NCBI GenBank assembly: GCA_963693315.1
Contig: OY856187.1
Coordinates: forward strand, 388,940,885-389,004,884
Origin: Diogma glabrata
Taxonomy: Eukaryota; Arthropoda; Insecta; Diptera; Cylindrotomidae
DNA length: 64,000 nucleotides
Direction: 5' to 3'
Under the pieces are notes generated by a model, which saw nothing but the letters and a program-made list of their open reading frames with translations, searched no databases and was not told where the DNA came from. Positions within the stretch are counted from its first letter, which is position 1. Each line of letters opens with the position of its first letter. Of this stretch, positions 1 to 11,878 are shown piece after piece. Made by a program: the position numbers and the translations under genes.

Positions 1-1180
1 TTCGATGTTCATTCAAATTTTTTATTTTTGTCCACTAAATTTTAATTAAACTATACATATGGTTTGTTAATATGGTTTCGAAATAATTGCAAAACTGATT
101 ATAGCACCGTATGAACTATGATGCGTTCCATTAAGCGTTTACAACGCTCAACATGATTTTTTATCCGTTCCACTTGACAACGACGGTCATTGTGGTTGCG
201 GTGAAAACGTCACTAATGACGTCATAATTTTCGCTCACGTAAAGCTCACAACGACCTATCTTAACAGGTGGGTTGAAGTGGAGGTTGATATGTTCAGCGC
301 CATTTTTAAAATTTAAAGATGTCGAAAACAAATGTCAATTTATATGATGCAGAAAGTGATATTCTAGTGGAAGCAATATTATTTAAATGTCAATCTCTAT
401 TAATCATGAGGAAAAAGTTAAAAATTCTTTAATTTTTTCATAGTCCGTATTTCAAAAATAAATTTATTTTTTCTCAAAATCATTTTCATACAAACTTGGA
501 TCTCACGAGTAGGTTAATTTATATTGAGGTAGTAGGTAAGTTTTTTTTGTGCGTGTACCATAATTATTAAAGTTTATTGTTAAGACTAACCAATTGTAAC
601 CTAACCTCTAGCTTTCATTCTATTTGTTCAAACTGGCCATTTGTATTTTTTACGTCAACGCCTAAAATGATCACATGATTCATTCCACTTGAGTATACAA
701 TTGTAACGCTCGGAAGGAAGTGGAACGGAAAAACAGAGGTCGTGAGTGTTATTGTTTTGAGTGCTTTGTGCCACGCACAACTAATAGAAAAAAAATCAGC
801 TTGAATTTGTATGGGTTCTGATGTAGTTGATGCAGTTTTTATATAACGGAAAAAAAAATTCAAAAATTGAAAATGGTTTTTTAGTTGTATTGCTATGGTC
901 TAAACCTTTCTGAAACATGTATAAGGTTAAATAATTTGAAACTGATTTTTTAATTTGATTTTTTAATAAAATTAATCAAATTTTTTAATATGAAACTGAT
1001 TTCATTGCTTTCTTTCATCACCATGACTATATTTTAACAACCACTAGTCAAAATACAAGACCAACGAAAACCAACTAAGAAACATTATCAACAACAACAA
1101 CAAAACATATAATATAGGTATATTCGCTATCCTTAAACAATATATTAAGAAAAAACGTTTCTACCATTTACTGCTTCCGT
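1..1180. other. AT-rich region without recognisable gene
   Basis: I see no coding frame with recognisable motifs. The first 300 bases are slightly richer in CpG than the rest and contain a CRE-like TGACGTCA-type word near 217-226. The only open frame, 615-863 minus, has no motifs and ordinary composition. Confidence 0.5.
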
Positions 1181-1207
1181 CGTGAAACAAAACAGGCTTC
1201 GTGCCTG

Positions 1208-1401
1208 CTATATCTATATCTATATCTATATCTATATCTATATCTATATCTATATCTATATCTATATCTATATCTATATCTATATCCATATCTATATCTA
1301 TATCTATATCTATATCTATATCTATATCTATATCTATATCTATATCTATATCTATATCTATATCTATATCTATATCTATATCTATATCTTTATCTTTATC
1401 T
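1208..1401. repeat. (TATATC)n hexanucleotide microsatellite
   Basis: About 32 head-to-tail copies of CTATAT, nearly perfect. One unit near 1285 reads CCATAT instead, and the last two or three units degrade to CTTTAT. The Ile/Ser/Tyr-repeat open frames here are by-products of a 6-bp period that avoids stops. Confidence 0.98.
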
Positions 1402-2260
1402 AGATTATTGTATTCTCCACTTGAAAAATAAAGCCATCAAAACCTATTGGGTTCGAATGACATCTTAGCCATAATGTTCAAAAACATTAGACTAAAGAGA
1501 TTAAACTACCTCACTACTACACTCAACACATTTCGAAATACTTTTCAGAAACTAAACATCTGGCAAACGAACAGAATCTTAAAACCTCTAAAAAGACAAC
1601 AAAATATGAAGTCTACCTAAAAACAATCAAATTCTTGCAAATCAATCAATCTTGCAAATAAAGCAAGAAAACCAATTATTTTGCGTTTTCGAAATATAAA
1701 CTAGCTGATTACAACAGCTGTACAATTTTTCGGGGAAAAGTTCTACTGTAGATTTTTATTTTCACATTATCGTGAATAATTTCAGAGTAAAAGCTACATA
1801 GTCACCACTGCACGAACACAAACAACAAACATTTACTAATGTTCACCAACGTTTGCTAACAATCTATCTGCACCTACCAAAAATTTTCTAAAAACAAATG
1901 TTTGCTACATAGCATTTGTTGAAGTTCCGAAAATTTTACAATAAAAACTTTGACAGCGGTTGTTTGCCAATCATATGAATTATTAAAAACAATTAAAGAA
2001 TTTTATATTATTTTAACAAAAACTATTGTTTTTTCAAAAGCATTTTTTTGGGTATTTTTTTTATTATAAAAACTCGCAAATTTCTATCCAAATTTTCGAT
2101 TTGCACAAATAAAACAGACGCCAAACTTTGATATTGCAAATATGAAATCTGCAATCGCCATTTTATTTAAAATAATTACCAATATGTATTTTGTTTTATC
2201 ATTTTGATACAAACTAAAATAAAATAGAGAAATTATCTCCATCTCTATCTCTATTATAAA
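1402..2260. other. AT-rich region without recognisable gene
   Basis: No gene, RNA or clear repeat boundary is visible. Short degenerate direct repeats around the word CAAACATTTACTAA or CAAATGTTTGCTA lie near 1835-1925. The T-run at 2272-2290 marks the edge of the next repeat. Confidence 0.4.
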
Positions 2261-2269
2261 TTTTATAAT

Positions 2270-2905
2270 AATTTTTTTTTTTTTTTTTTAATAAAATGTG
2301 TTGTGTAGTAGGAATTACAATATGTGTCACAATAACACATAAAAACCTTTTAAGACCAAGGTCCCACAACAACATACGTTCAAAGGTGTTGATGGACGTA
2401 AATCTTTCTTTTTTTGTATTTTTATATTTTTGGTTAAAGAATGGATAACTAAACAAAAAATCCTATCACTGACAAAATATGACATAGGCCAATATTTTAT
2501 GATAGAATAGAGAAAATAAAAGTAAATTAAAAAGTAAATAGCAAATTGTTACAAAAATTTGCTGAAACAAAACAAAAATGTAGTTGCCAATAATCCAGCC
2601 GGTTGCATATTCCTTGATCCTGTGACGCACTCTCTTTCTTAAAGATTAAATTCCACACATAATTATATGAAGGCTCATTTCTTCAACGAAGCAATAGCGT
2701 CTCATCATCAAGGATTTTTCACAGCTAAGATTGAGGGTGCTACCGTTGACTGAATACAGTTCATCCGAGACCACCCCTAAGATGTCACCTTGACTAGTGA
2801 TATCTCACTGCTATTGCCAGTGGTGTGTGATATCTCACGTCAACTCGTATGTCAATAGCAAGGACTGGAGTACGCAGGGTTGTCACACCCGTAGATCAAA
2901 AATTA
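2270..2905 (+). repeat. Family Y repeat, partial copy (Y-a)
   Basis: This stretch is colinear with 52500-53140 over about 640 bp. Shared blocks include AATAAAATGTGTTGTGTAG, GGTCCCACAACAACAT, GAATGGATAAC, ACATAGGCCAATATTT, GCTAAGATTGAGGGTGCTA and CCCGTAGATCAAAAATT. It has no protein-coding capacity, and the short minus-strand frame at 2214-2456 is incidental. It is a truncated copy of a dispersed non-coding element; other copies lie at about 3600-4990, 14870-17560 and 51345-53145. Confidence 0.8.
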
Positions 2906-3084
2906 AAAAAAAAAATTGCATAAATAATTCATAATTGACATTTTATCGTTCATTAATATAATTTTTGACACAAGAATTCAAATAAAAAAATATGAATCGT
3001 TAAATTGTAATGCATAAGATGACCATGTTCTGGCCTTAAGTTAAGAAGTTATTTTTTGACATCTCACAGTTGTGACTACATACA

Positions 3085-3245
3085 GGGTGGTTATTTTGTA
3101 GCGTTATCTCACTAGGTGAGATAAATAGTGAGATAAAAAAATTATGTTTAAATGATTTCTTTTATCTAATATAATCGATCAAAGACAAATATTTTATCTC
3201 ACTTTTTATCTCACCTAGTGAGATAACGCTACAAAATAACCACCC
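3085..3245. mobile_element. Short MITE with ~54-bp terminal inverted repeats
   Basis: The left end starts GGGTGGTTATTTTGTAGCG and the right end is its reverse complement, ending in CCACCC. The arms match for about 54 bp, including the internal palindrome TCTCACTAGGTGAGA, and differ by one or two bases. A core of about 50 bp has no coding potential. The near-perfect arms suggest recent activity. The left flank is TACA and the right AGAA, so no clean target duplication is visible and the superfamily is unassigned. Confidence 0.88.
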
Positions 3246-3599
3246 AGAATTGCATTTAAGAGGTTTTAGTCTTAGCTAAAAGAAAAAACTACAAACTGAT
3301 AGCCTCGCCATCTGTAACTTCCAAATATTTTAGATAAAATTTTAGATTTTAATATGTTTTTATATTATATTGTCTGTTTTCCGTTCTTTTTTCAGCTTTT
3401 AAGTTTTAAAACATGTTACAATTTTAAATGTAAAGAATATTTATGTAGTTTGAGCCAATGAATGGGTATAATAAGACTACAATAATCAAATAATGTTTTT
3501 CAAAATTTGATTTTCTCATGGTTAGCTGTAAGATAAGTGCTCGTGAAATTTTAGTTTGAGCTATTTTTTTTGAGTAATTTTTTTTTGTTGAATTAAAAA

Positions 3600-4990
3600 A
3601 CTCGCAAATTCCTACCGGAATTTATGATATATTCGCATTATCAATTTTGAAATCAGCAAAATATTTTTAAATATGAAACACATCCATCATTTCTTAACGT
3701 TTAAAATTGCGATGTGGATATGCGCTCGACTGATGTTCTGTAGATCGTGAGTTCAATTCGTGGTCTGGTACATTTTTTTATTGTTTTTTTTTTAATTTTT
3801 ATTAAATACCATTTAAATTATTATTTTTTATTCATGAATTCATAAAAATAATAAAAAATTTTTTTACGGATTTTGAAAAATTGATCTATAATGCAGTTTT
3901 TTAAAGTTATATTGCTACTGTCTTTTGCAATTTGCATTTTGGTCATCATGCTAAATAAATATTCAACGTAGGAAAGATAGTATAACCTGAAACTATTACA
4001 TTTGTATATCAAAACTTTTGGCTTGAAATTGTATGTAATACATGTTTCTAAAATTAAGTGAAGACTTAATACTTGTAACTTGATACTTGATAACATCGAT
4101 TTTATCGATTTAAAGCTCACAATAACGAGACGGAAATCGCATAAATTCTATATAAAGAAGCATAGCTTATGTATGATTAAACATGGATGGCAATCATGAT
4201 AAATAAACTAATTAAAAATGGTGACACTTAGCCTATAGTGATTTGCAAACGGCAACAATTCGCATTAATACCAATTAATTTGCTTCGCTTTCCGCAGAAA
4301 GATTTTTAAAATTTAAAATTGTTGATCTATGGGTGTGACAACGCGTACTTTAGTCCCTGCTATTGGCATATGAGTTATCTTAAGATATCGTATACCACTG
4401 GCAATAGCAGTGCAATCTCATTAGCCAAAGTGATATCTTAGGGGTGCTGGCGGATGAAGTATTTTCAATAAACTATACCATCCCTTACTCTAAGTTATGG
4501 AATATTCTTTGATGATACGCTATTTTTGTTAAAATAAAATGTGTTTGGTAGTAGAAATTACAAGGTATGTCACAACAACACATAAAAACTTTTAAGAACA
4601 AGGTCCCACAACAACATGCTTTCTAAGGTGTTGATAGACGCAAATTTTTCTATGGTATGTTTTGATTATTTTAAATATAAAATGTATATAATAGTTGCTT
4701 GGAATGCTGATAGATGTGAAACCCAGAATAATTTTAATGATTTTAATTTAAACATTCTGAAATTTTAATTTGCAATGCTACAATAATTGGAAGACAGACA
4801 AAAAACACAGCAATTTCACAGATTTAAGTTTTGACTTCTGTCGGCAGTCCTTAAAACTGCCTTCTTCTTTTTTTTAGAGTCAAATCTCGGTCCAACATAA
4901 GTCATTTCTACAAACGTCAAAATTTTTTTACATACAAAAATTGATAATACTGAATATCATTTTGGGTACTTTACCTTTATTACGAATATA
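3600..4990 (+). mobile_element. Family Y non-coding element (Y1) with tRNA-like head
   Basis: The order of blocks is: a tRNA-like segment at about 3708-3772 with Pol III B-box-like GAGTTCAATTC (3750-3760); an AT-rich middle (3830-4300) matching 51590-52320; an inverted module (4325-4515) that is the reverse complement of 52985-53130; the GGTCCCACAACAACAT block (4530-4640); and a tail ending near a CTGCCTTCTTCTTTTTTT run (4860-4878). No protein is encoded. The B-box and T-rich end suggest a composite SINE-like or other non-autonomous element. Exact termini are not resolved. Confidence 0.7.
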
Positions 4991-6904
4991 TTACTATTAT
5001 TTTACACCGGAAAGCTCAAAAAAACTATATGAAACTGATATTACGCCGGAACACTGAATTTATAACAAACAAACTGATTACACTTGGAAATCTCTTATAT
5101 TATGAATCACAGAATGAATAATTTAACAAAACTGTTAATTGACTGACATGAAAAATAATTTATTCAAAAACAAATCAAAAATTACATAAATTAAAATTCA
5201 ATTAAAAGCTTACATTAATTTGTTTCTTCAATGTTGTCTTCTTCATGTTTCATTTCACATCTTCGTTTATCCTGATGGTTAATTAAATGTTTTATTATAT
5301 CAAGCAGAAAATAATCCGTTCCTCCACAAAAAAGCAATACATAATGAAGTCACTGCACGAAAATTTCATAAACGGACTTGACGATTAATTTTTACAAATA
5401 GAATTAGACAATTTTGTGTTTAGCATCTCATATGGTAACAATAGCATGAACTACTTCAATTAATTTTTGTTTTTCGTCATCATCACAATTCATGTACCAT
5501 TTGGCACACGTCTCGCTTTTTCTTCACAAAGTTATAAATTCATTTTCAAAAACTGATAACATAACACTTGCTTAACAAATGAATTTTATTTCTTTAATGT
5601 AAAACATATTTCGTTTGCATATTTTAATAGATGCAATTGAGGTTTTGACATTTTATTAAATTCACAACCATAAAAAAACCTTTACAGTATTAATACAATA
5701 ATTGAAATGAAAAGCAAATTTATTTTCTTTTTAGTTTTAGAACAAAATTTTTGAAATAATTAACAACATTAAAACTACTCTACTGAGTTTAATCTTATTT
5801 CAATTTACATAACTTACTGATTGTAAAGTTATACTAACTTGATTTTAAAAATGATGCTAATTCGAGTTTAAAATTATACTGATTAACGATCCAAACATTT
5901 TGATCGTTTTATACACATCTCATTAAACTTTCTGTCTCTTTTTCTAATCAATTTTCACTAAAACAAACATCAATTCTACTTTTTTTTTTCAAATTAAACA
6001 ATCAATAATAAAACATGTTTTATTAATACGAATGACGTAACTTAAACCGTCAACAGTTGTACAATAAAATGTAGCTACGTTTATCTGTTTACCTATTAAG
6101 AGAACAAATTAATAAATTTAAATACTATTATTTCAAAGCAAAAAATTGAAAATAGTCCGTCGTTACAAGTTTTCTTTTCCTTAATTAAATTATAATCTTA
6201 ATACTAATATTTTTCATTAATCAGTTAACATTTGATTTTATATTTCACATTCGATAATTTTTATGCAAATCAGTGTAAAAAAAACTTGCATATGAGTAAT
6301 CAAATTATATAAAAAAAATCATTAAAAGATCAATACAAGTCCTTACATTGATTTGCAGATAATCAGTCACAATCACAATAGGTGACATTATTTTAATTCA
6401 GTTTTAGATCATCAATAAAAAAAACTCTTCAACAGCTCAGACAATTTCGGCTAAGGTAAAAAAAGTCCTTTGATTTTTCTACAAGCAAAAAAATCAGGTT
6501 GGTGCACCGTGCACGTACAAAGCTTTATGTAAGTGTTTGTTTACAATTAAATATCAAATTTATACGAATACTAATTATTTCATTATTCTATTATTTCATT
6601 TCTAGGAAAATGATGATGCTGCATTTCAACTGTAACACTATCCGTTTATAAACAAAAACTTCAGAGTTTTTTTTTATTCTAAATACCTATAACTGTTTAA
6701 AGCGAGAGAAGTTTAACAGTTTATTTTTCAACTAATACATTTTTAATTTTTCTGTACAAAGTTAAGTATATAAAACCAAATACCACAATGAATTTATTTA
6801 TGTCAAACCAAAAAACTTAATCAAAACAATTTAAACATCAACCAAAATATTAACATTGAACGTCATTTACACACATTGTCAGTTTTCATTTTTAAATTCG
6901 ATTT
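4991..6904. other. Very AT-rich region without recognisable gene
   Basis: Almost two kilobases of strongly AT-rich sequence. I found no open frame of note, no inverted or tandem repeat above about 15 bp, and no RNA-like structure. Confidence 0.5.
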
Positions 6905-7870
6905 AGTTCACAAATATCAAATTAATTTTGAGCCAGATTAAGGCAGGAAACCACATACAAAAGAAACAGAACTCCATACAAATTTTACAGAAGGGCTATT
7001 ATTTTGAAAACTTACATCGAAAAAAAATCGACTATTTTTAAAAAATCTGAAATTTTGATATATTGTTGGTATTGACGAAAGAAAAAAAGGAATTTCTGGT
7101 TTTATTTTTTGCGTACTCTGAATCGGAGTTATGGCGCGATTGAGCTTTTGAGGCTTTTTCACGTAGTTTTGGTAATGGTGTAAATGTTTTTTTAATAGAT
7201 CCCATAAATTTCATGCGATTTACGTATATTTTTACGAATAAAGAGAAAAATAGTTGAATAATCGAAATATGTAAGTTGGAAATTAATAATTTTTCTGTTT
7301 TTCGCTAGGCGGCGCGTTAAACCTTGGTTTACTTCAAAGCTCATATCTCAAAAATCGTCTTTTTTTTGTTTTTCACAAATATTAAAGTAAACACATGCAG
7401 CTATAAAACTAAAAAATAAAAAGTGAGAGATTCCTTATGGATTTTTTTATACGATTTTTTAAAGTTTAGTATATGAAAAATTCACATGCGTTTTTACATT
7501 AATTTATTATGCTTTACTAAATGTGAATCTAATATATTTAAAATTTAATATTTTAACATCTGTACTAAATATTGAAACATATTCTGTGCATTACTTATTG
7601 AAAAACAGGTTTTATTGAGAATAAGAATTGGAGATTCCAACGACCGAAGATTGTGATTTACTTTCAACATCTTAACACTAACATAAGCATGAGACTATTA
7701 TTAATAAACATCTTTTCTTTAAAAATCATAATTTAATGAAATAATAATAATATTACAAACAAATACATAAACAAATTAATTTATGTACTTTTTTTGCCTC
7801 TGAATTGAAATATTTTTGATTATCGGAAAAGGAAAACATTTTGGCAATTATTTTATCGACTGTAGTGTTA
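6905..7870 (+). repeat. Left arm of foldback element
   Basis: Reverse complement of about 9930-10925. Diagnostic blocks are ACTCTGAATCGGAGTTATGG (7118-7137), GGCGGCGCGTTAAACC (7310-7325), CACATGCAGCTATAAAAC, and GAGGCAAAAAAAGTACATAA read on the other strand near 7795. Confidence 0.85.
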
Positions 7871-7911
7871 TCCGGTAAAAACCAAAACAGAGTTTGCCAG
7901 ACTTTAAAATA

Positions 7912-8235
7912 CGGCCAAGCACTGGCCCATTAATGGTTAACAGTACATGGCTATTGTAATTGGGCCGGTACTAGAACCATTTATCGGCCGATCCATGGTT
8001 TACAGAAAAGAGCCAGTATACAGTTACTTTTGAATGGCCAAGTATTGCCCTTAACAGTACTTAGCTATTTTTATTAGGCCATTACTGGAATCATATATCG
8101 ACCGATCTACGGTTTATAGAAAATAGCCAGTACACTTTACGTTATACGGTCTATTAATGGCCCATTAATGTTTAGCATTAATTGGATATTGTTATTGGGC
8201 AAGTACTGCAAACATGAATAGCCCGATCTATGTCA
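7912..8235 (+). repeat. Tandem array, ~117-bp unit, about 2.7 copies
   Basis: Units share GGCCAAGYAYTGGCCC, TTAACAGTACNTAGCTATT and CGATCYAYGGTTTA. The last anchor recurs at 7989, 8103 and 8224, a spacing of 114-121 bp. A reversed, decayed unit seems to sit at 9677-9745, so the array also belongs to the inverted-repeat layout of the foldback element. Confidence 0.75.
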
Positions 8236-8269
8236 TTCGGTTAAATTCACTAGAGTAATATTCATTTTA

Positions 8270-9640
8270 GAAATAAATAATTTGAAAAATTTTACCTATA
8301 TTTACTTCGGTCTGAAAGACCTAAGTATTACATTCATGAGCCAAAAGCGAAATTCTTACCCCCACTTTTTTTGGCATTTATCGACGTTTAAGGACCTACT
8401 GATTCTAAAAAAGCAAAAAAAAAATGTATGTCTGTCTGTCGGCCGGCCGTCATTACCTACGCTGCATGGAAAACGGCTGGAGGGATTTCAAAATTTTTTT
8501 TTCATAAAAATAGGTATTCACAAGGGACAGGTCCGAAAGGACTCTGTGATCGATAGCTGTACCGAAAGTGTGTCAAAAAAAATCATTATGTGTGTCAAAA
8601 ATAGTAAATTTTCATATTTCTGGCTTAAAAAACGTTCATTTTAAGTGATTACGAGTAGGAACATTAAATTTGGAGAAATCTTGATGGTCGGGATTGGTAT
8701 GTGAGATCAAAAACTAGATTATTGCATTATAAGTTTGTCAAAAAAATGTTGTCAAGTGTGTCAAAAGATTTGTATTTATTTCTTTACCCAATTTTTTGGA
8801 AAAAAATAAAATTGTTTGTTTGAAATGAAATTTGATTACCATTATTGAGAATTATGGCATTATAAGTTTGTCAAAAAATGTTGTAAAGTGAGTCAAAAAA
8901 TGATTTCATTTATTTTTTAGCCAATTTTTTGGAAAAAAAAATGTAGCTGTTTTTATGATGTAAGTGTAATTGAAAATGAAATTGGACATGGAAATTTTTG
9001 AATTTGTTATAGTTTTTGAAATATTCTTGGAATTTTGAAAAAGTTTGTATTTTTGAATTTCGAATAATTTTTGCAATATTTTTAGAATTTCAGCAAAAGT
9101 TTTAATTTTTGATTTTGTAAGAATTTTTGGAATATTTTTAGAATTTTGAAAAATTTTTAATTTTTGTTTTTATTATGATTTTTGGAATTTTGAAAAAAAT
9201 TTCAATTATTGATTTTGTAATAATTTTTGCAATATTTTTAGAATTTTGGAAAAAGTTTGAATTTTTAAGAATTTTTGAAATATTATTGGAATTTAGAAAA
9301 AGTTTAAATATTTGATTTTATTCTAATTTTTTGAATATTTTTGGAATTTTAAAAAAGTTTGATTTTATTTAATTTAACAATATTTTTGGAATTTTGATTA
9401 TAATTTTCCGGCAACGTATTGATGTTTCGTGTTAGTTTTGTAATAAATTTTTAAACAGAGATAAAAAATACTTGTACTTTAACAAAGAGTTATGTTTGAT
9501 ATACATCGCTGCCCAAAATTAAAAACCATGTCCTCATAAAAGTATTTTGCCAAAAACTATATACAAATCTTTAACCTAGATCGAAGTCTTGATATCTCAG
9601 AGCTGTGAGATTTCAGCCCCTCCATATTTTAATTTATTTA
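8270..9640 (+). repeat. Dispersed module X, copy 1, with AT-rich satellite core
   Basis: The first block (8290-8970) includes CTTCGGTCTGAAAGACCTA, GGACAGGTCCGAAAGGACTC and repeated GTGTGTCAAAAA words. A core of diverged tandem units of the type GAATTTTTGGAATATTTTTA (about 8990-9400) follows, then a distal block with GATATCTCAGAGCTGTGAGA (about 9592-9611). The same three blocks occur in the same order on the opposite strand at 53260-55085. No coding function; the open frame 8282-8644 is fortuitous. Confidence 0.85.
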
Positions 9641-9929
9641 AATTTACATATATAATAATATTTTATATGTTTTGTAATGGTCCAGTCGTGGTTGCCAGTA
9701 CTCGGCCATTGCTGCAATACTGGTCATTATGATTGGTCCGTTCTAAGTATTAAAATACTTTCATATTTTAAGGATGGCCCAGAAACTCAATATAAAAATA
9801 AGAGGAATTTTATAAATCTTTGCAAACATATTGTTGATTTTAGAATACCTACAGCGTTTTCGGACATTAAAACAATTAGTGGACCTCAAGGATCTCAGTA
9901 TTTTTACGGAATAACACTACACCCGATAA

Positions 9930-10925
9930 AATGATTGCCAAAATGTTTCCTTTTCCGATAATCAAAAATCTTACAATTGAGAGGCAAAAAAAGTACATAA
10001 ATAGTTTTTGTTTATGTATTTGTGGTAATATTATTATTGTTTCATTAAATTATGATTTTTATAGAAAAGATATTTAATAATAATAGTCTCATGCTTATGT
10101 TAGTGTTAAGATGTTGAAAGTCACAATCTTCGGTCGTTGGGTCGTTCGGTCTCCAATTCTTATTCTCAATAAAACCTGTTTTTTCAATAAGTAATGCACA
10201 GAATATGTTTCAATATTTAGTACAGATGTTAAAATATTAAATTTTCAACATATTAGAATCACATTTAGTAAAGCATAATTAATTTGATGTAAAAACACAT
10301 GTGAATTTTTCATATACTAAACTTTAAAAAATCGTATAAAAAAATCCATAAGGAATCTCTCACTTTTTATTTTTTACTTTCCTAGCTGCATGTGTTTACT
10401 TTAAAATTTGTGAAAAACAAAAAAAAAATGACGATTTTCGAGATATGAGCTTTGAAGTAAACCAAGGCTTAACGCGCCGCCTAGCGGAAAAGAGAAAAAT
10501 TATTAATTTCCATCTTACATATTTCGATTATTCAACTATTTTTCTCTTTATTTGCAAAAAATTACGTAAATCGCATGAAATTTTTGGGATCTATTAACAA
10601 AACATTGACACCATTACCAAAACTAGTTGAAAAAGCCTCAAAAATTCAACCGCGCATAACTCCGATTCAGAGTACACAAAAAATAAAACGAGAAATTTCT
10701 TTTTTTCTTTCGTCAATACCAACAAAATATCAAAATTTCAGATTTTTTAAAAATCAAAAATTTAAAAATCGACAAAAAATGTACGTTTTCAAAATAATAG
10801 CCCAGAAACAGAATTTTTTTTTGTCAAATTTGTATGAAATTTTGTTTCTATTTCTGTTGTATGTGAATGCCTGCCTGGCTTTAGCAATTCGAAACCAATT
10901 CACAAAAATAGGTTTTGAATAGCTT
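9930..10925 (-). repeat. Right arm of foldback element
   Basis: Reverse complement of the left arm. It contains TCCGATTCAGAGTACACAAA (10662-10681), GCGCCGCCTAGCGGAAAA and CCGATAATCAAAAAT. The open frames at 10575-10922 plus and 10754-10951 minus lie entirely inside this non-coding arm. Confidence 0.85.
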
Positions 10926-11304
10926 TTGAGTGCCTCAAAAATTCCATACATTTTTGTTTATAAACCGTTTAGTTTGAATTATAAAGAGTTATAGCGTAGT
11001 TTTAAATGTAGAATTAGGCTGATAGTTTTTCCGCTAGACGAAACAAACGTTTTCCCATCTCTAGCAGCACAGCACGTATTCATACGAAATTTTAATTATT
11101 CTACTTTTTTTTATAAGAACTGAAATAAAGATAGGAACATTTGTAACGACACATTTCTGCAAATAGTTGAATTAACTTTTCTACTAACAAAGTAAACGTA
11201 AACATTTAATTTTACCTCGACAGCATATGTTTTGTGTAAAATAAACTAATAAAAATTAACCGTGTATAGAGTTTTTTCCTTAAACGTCAAACTTTAAACG
11301 TCAA
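10926..11304. other. Spacer between two inverted-repeat elements
   Basis: Short AT-rich stretch with no gene. The words AAACGTCAAACTTTAAACGTCAA near 11283-11303 form a small direct repeat just before the next element. Confidence 0.4.
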
Positions 11305-11878
11305 AATTTGTGCATGTAAAATCATCTAAATTTATTGATTTCCATTGCAAATTTGGTTATTTTGATTGCAATTAAAAGTATTTTAAAAGTGAATTTTTGA
11401 AAACAATAATTAATTAAATTGTTAATTGTGTTATGCTCTTAAGTTTTTTATGCATTAGGGATAGTGAAATAATTAAAATTGCATTAAAATATGGAAATTA
11501 AATCAACCTTTATGTCTTCAAAAATTTTATATAATATTGTCTCTGAACTTTTTTTATTATTATTTTACACTTTATTATTGTTATTTTGCACTAAACTAAA
11601 GTGTTTGATATTGTTAGTATAAACCGAAATAACAATATGGAAATTAAATGAACCTTCATTTCTAAAGAAATGAGGGTTCATTTAATTTCCATATTTTAAT
11701 GCGATTTTAATTATTTCACTATTCCTAATGCATAAAAAACTTAAGAGCATAACACAATTAACAAATTAATTAATTATTGTTTTCAAAAATTCACTTTTAA
11801 AACACTTTTAATAACAATCAAAATAACCAAATTTGCAAAGGAAATCAATAAATTTTGATGATTTTACATGCATAAATT
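11305..11878. mobile_element. Long inverted repeat (foldback MITE), ~200-bp arms
   Basis: The left arm (about 11305-11504) and right arm (about 11680-11878) are reverse complements at high identity. Matching ends are GTGCATGTAAAATCAT and ATGATTTTACATGCAT; inner ends are ATGGAAATTAAAT and ATTTAATTTCCAT. Between the arms lies a second hairpin, arms 11634-11661 and 11668-11695, one mismatch in 28 bp. No coding capacity. The nested hairpin suggests that a solo inner end was duplicated. Confidence 0.85.

Larger units (their letters stand above)
6905..10925. mobile_element. 4-kb foldback element with ~1-kb inverted arms
   Basis: The left arm (about 6905-7870) and right arm (about 9930-10925) are reverse complements with scattered mismatches and small indels. 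Anchors include the pair at 7700-7860 and 9935-10080 and the word CGTAAATCGCATGAAAT at the right arm with its complement near 7212-7228. The roughly 2.1-kb centre holds a tandem array of ~117-bp units and a dispersed module (X) also found at 53260-55085. No transposase frame is visible; the open frames at 8282, 9677 and 10575 are conceptual translations of repeat DNA. The architecture fits a foldback-type or large non-autonomous DNA transposon. Confidence 0.8.

Noticed and set aside
1182..1431. Long Ile/Tyr and Ile/Ser repeat open frames
   Set aside because: They are translations of the (TATATC)n microsatellite, whose 6-bp period has no stop codon.
8282..8644. A 120-codon frame that looks like a small gene
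   Set aside because: It lies in dispersed module X; the second copy (54420-55085) does not keep the frame.
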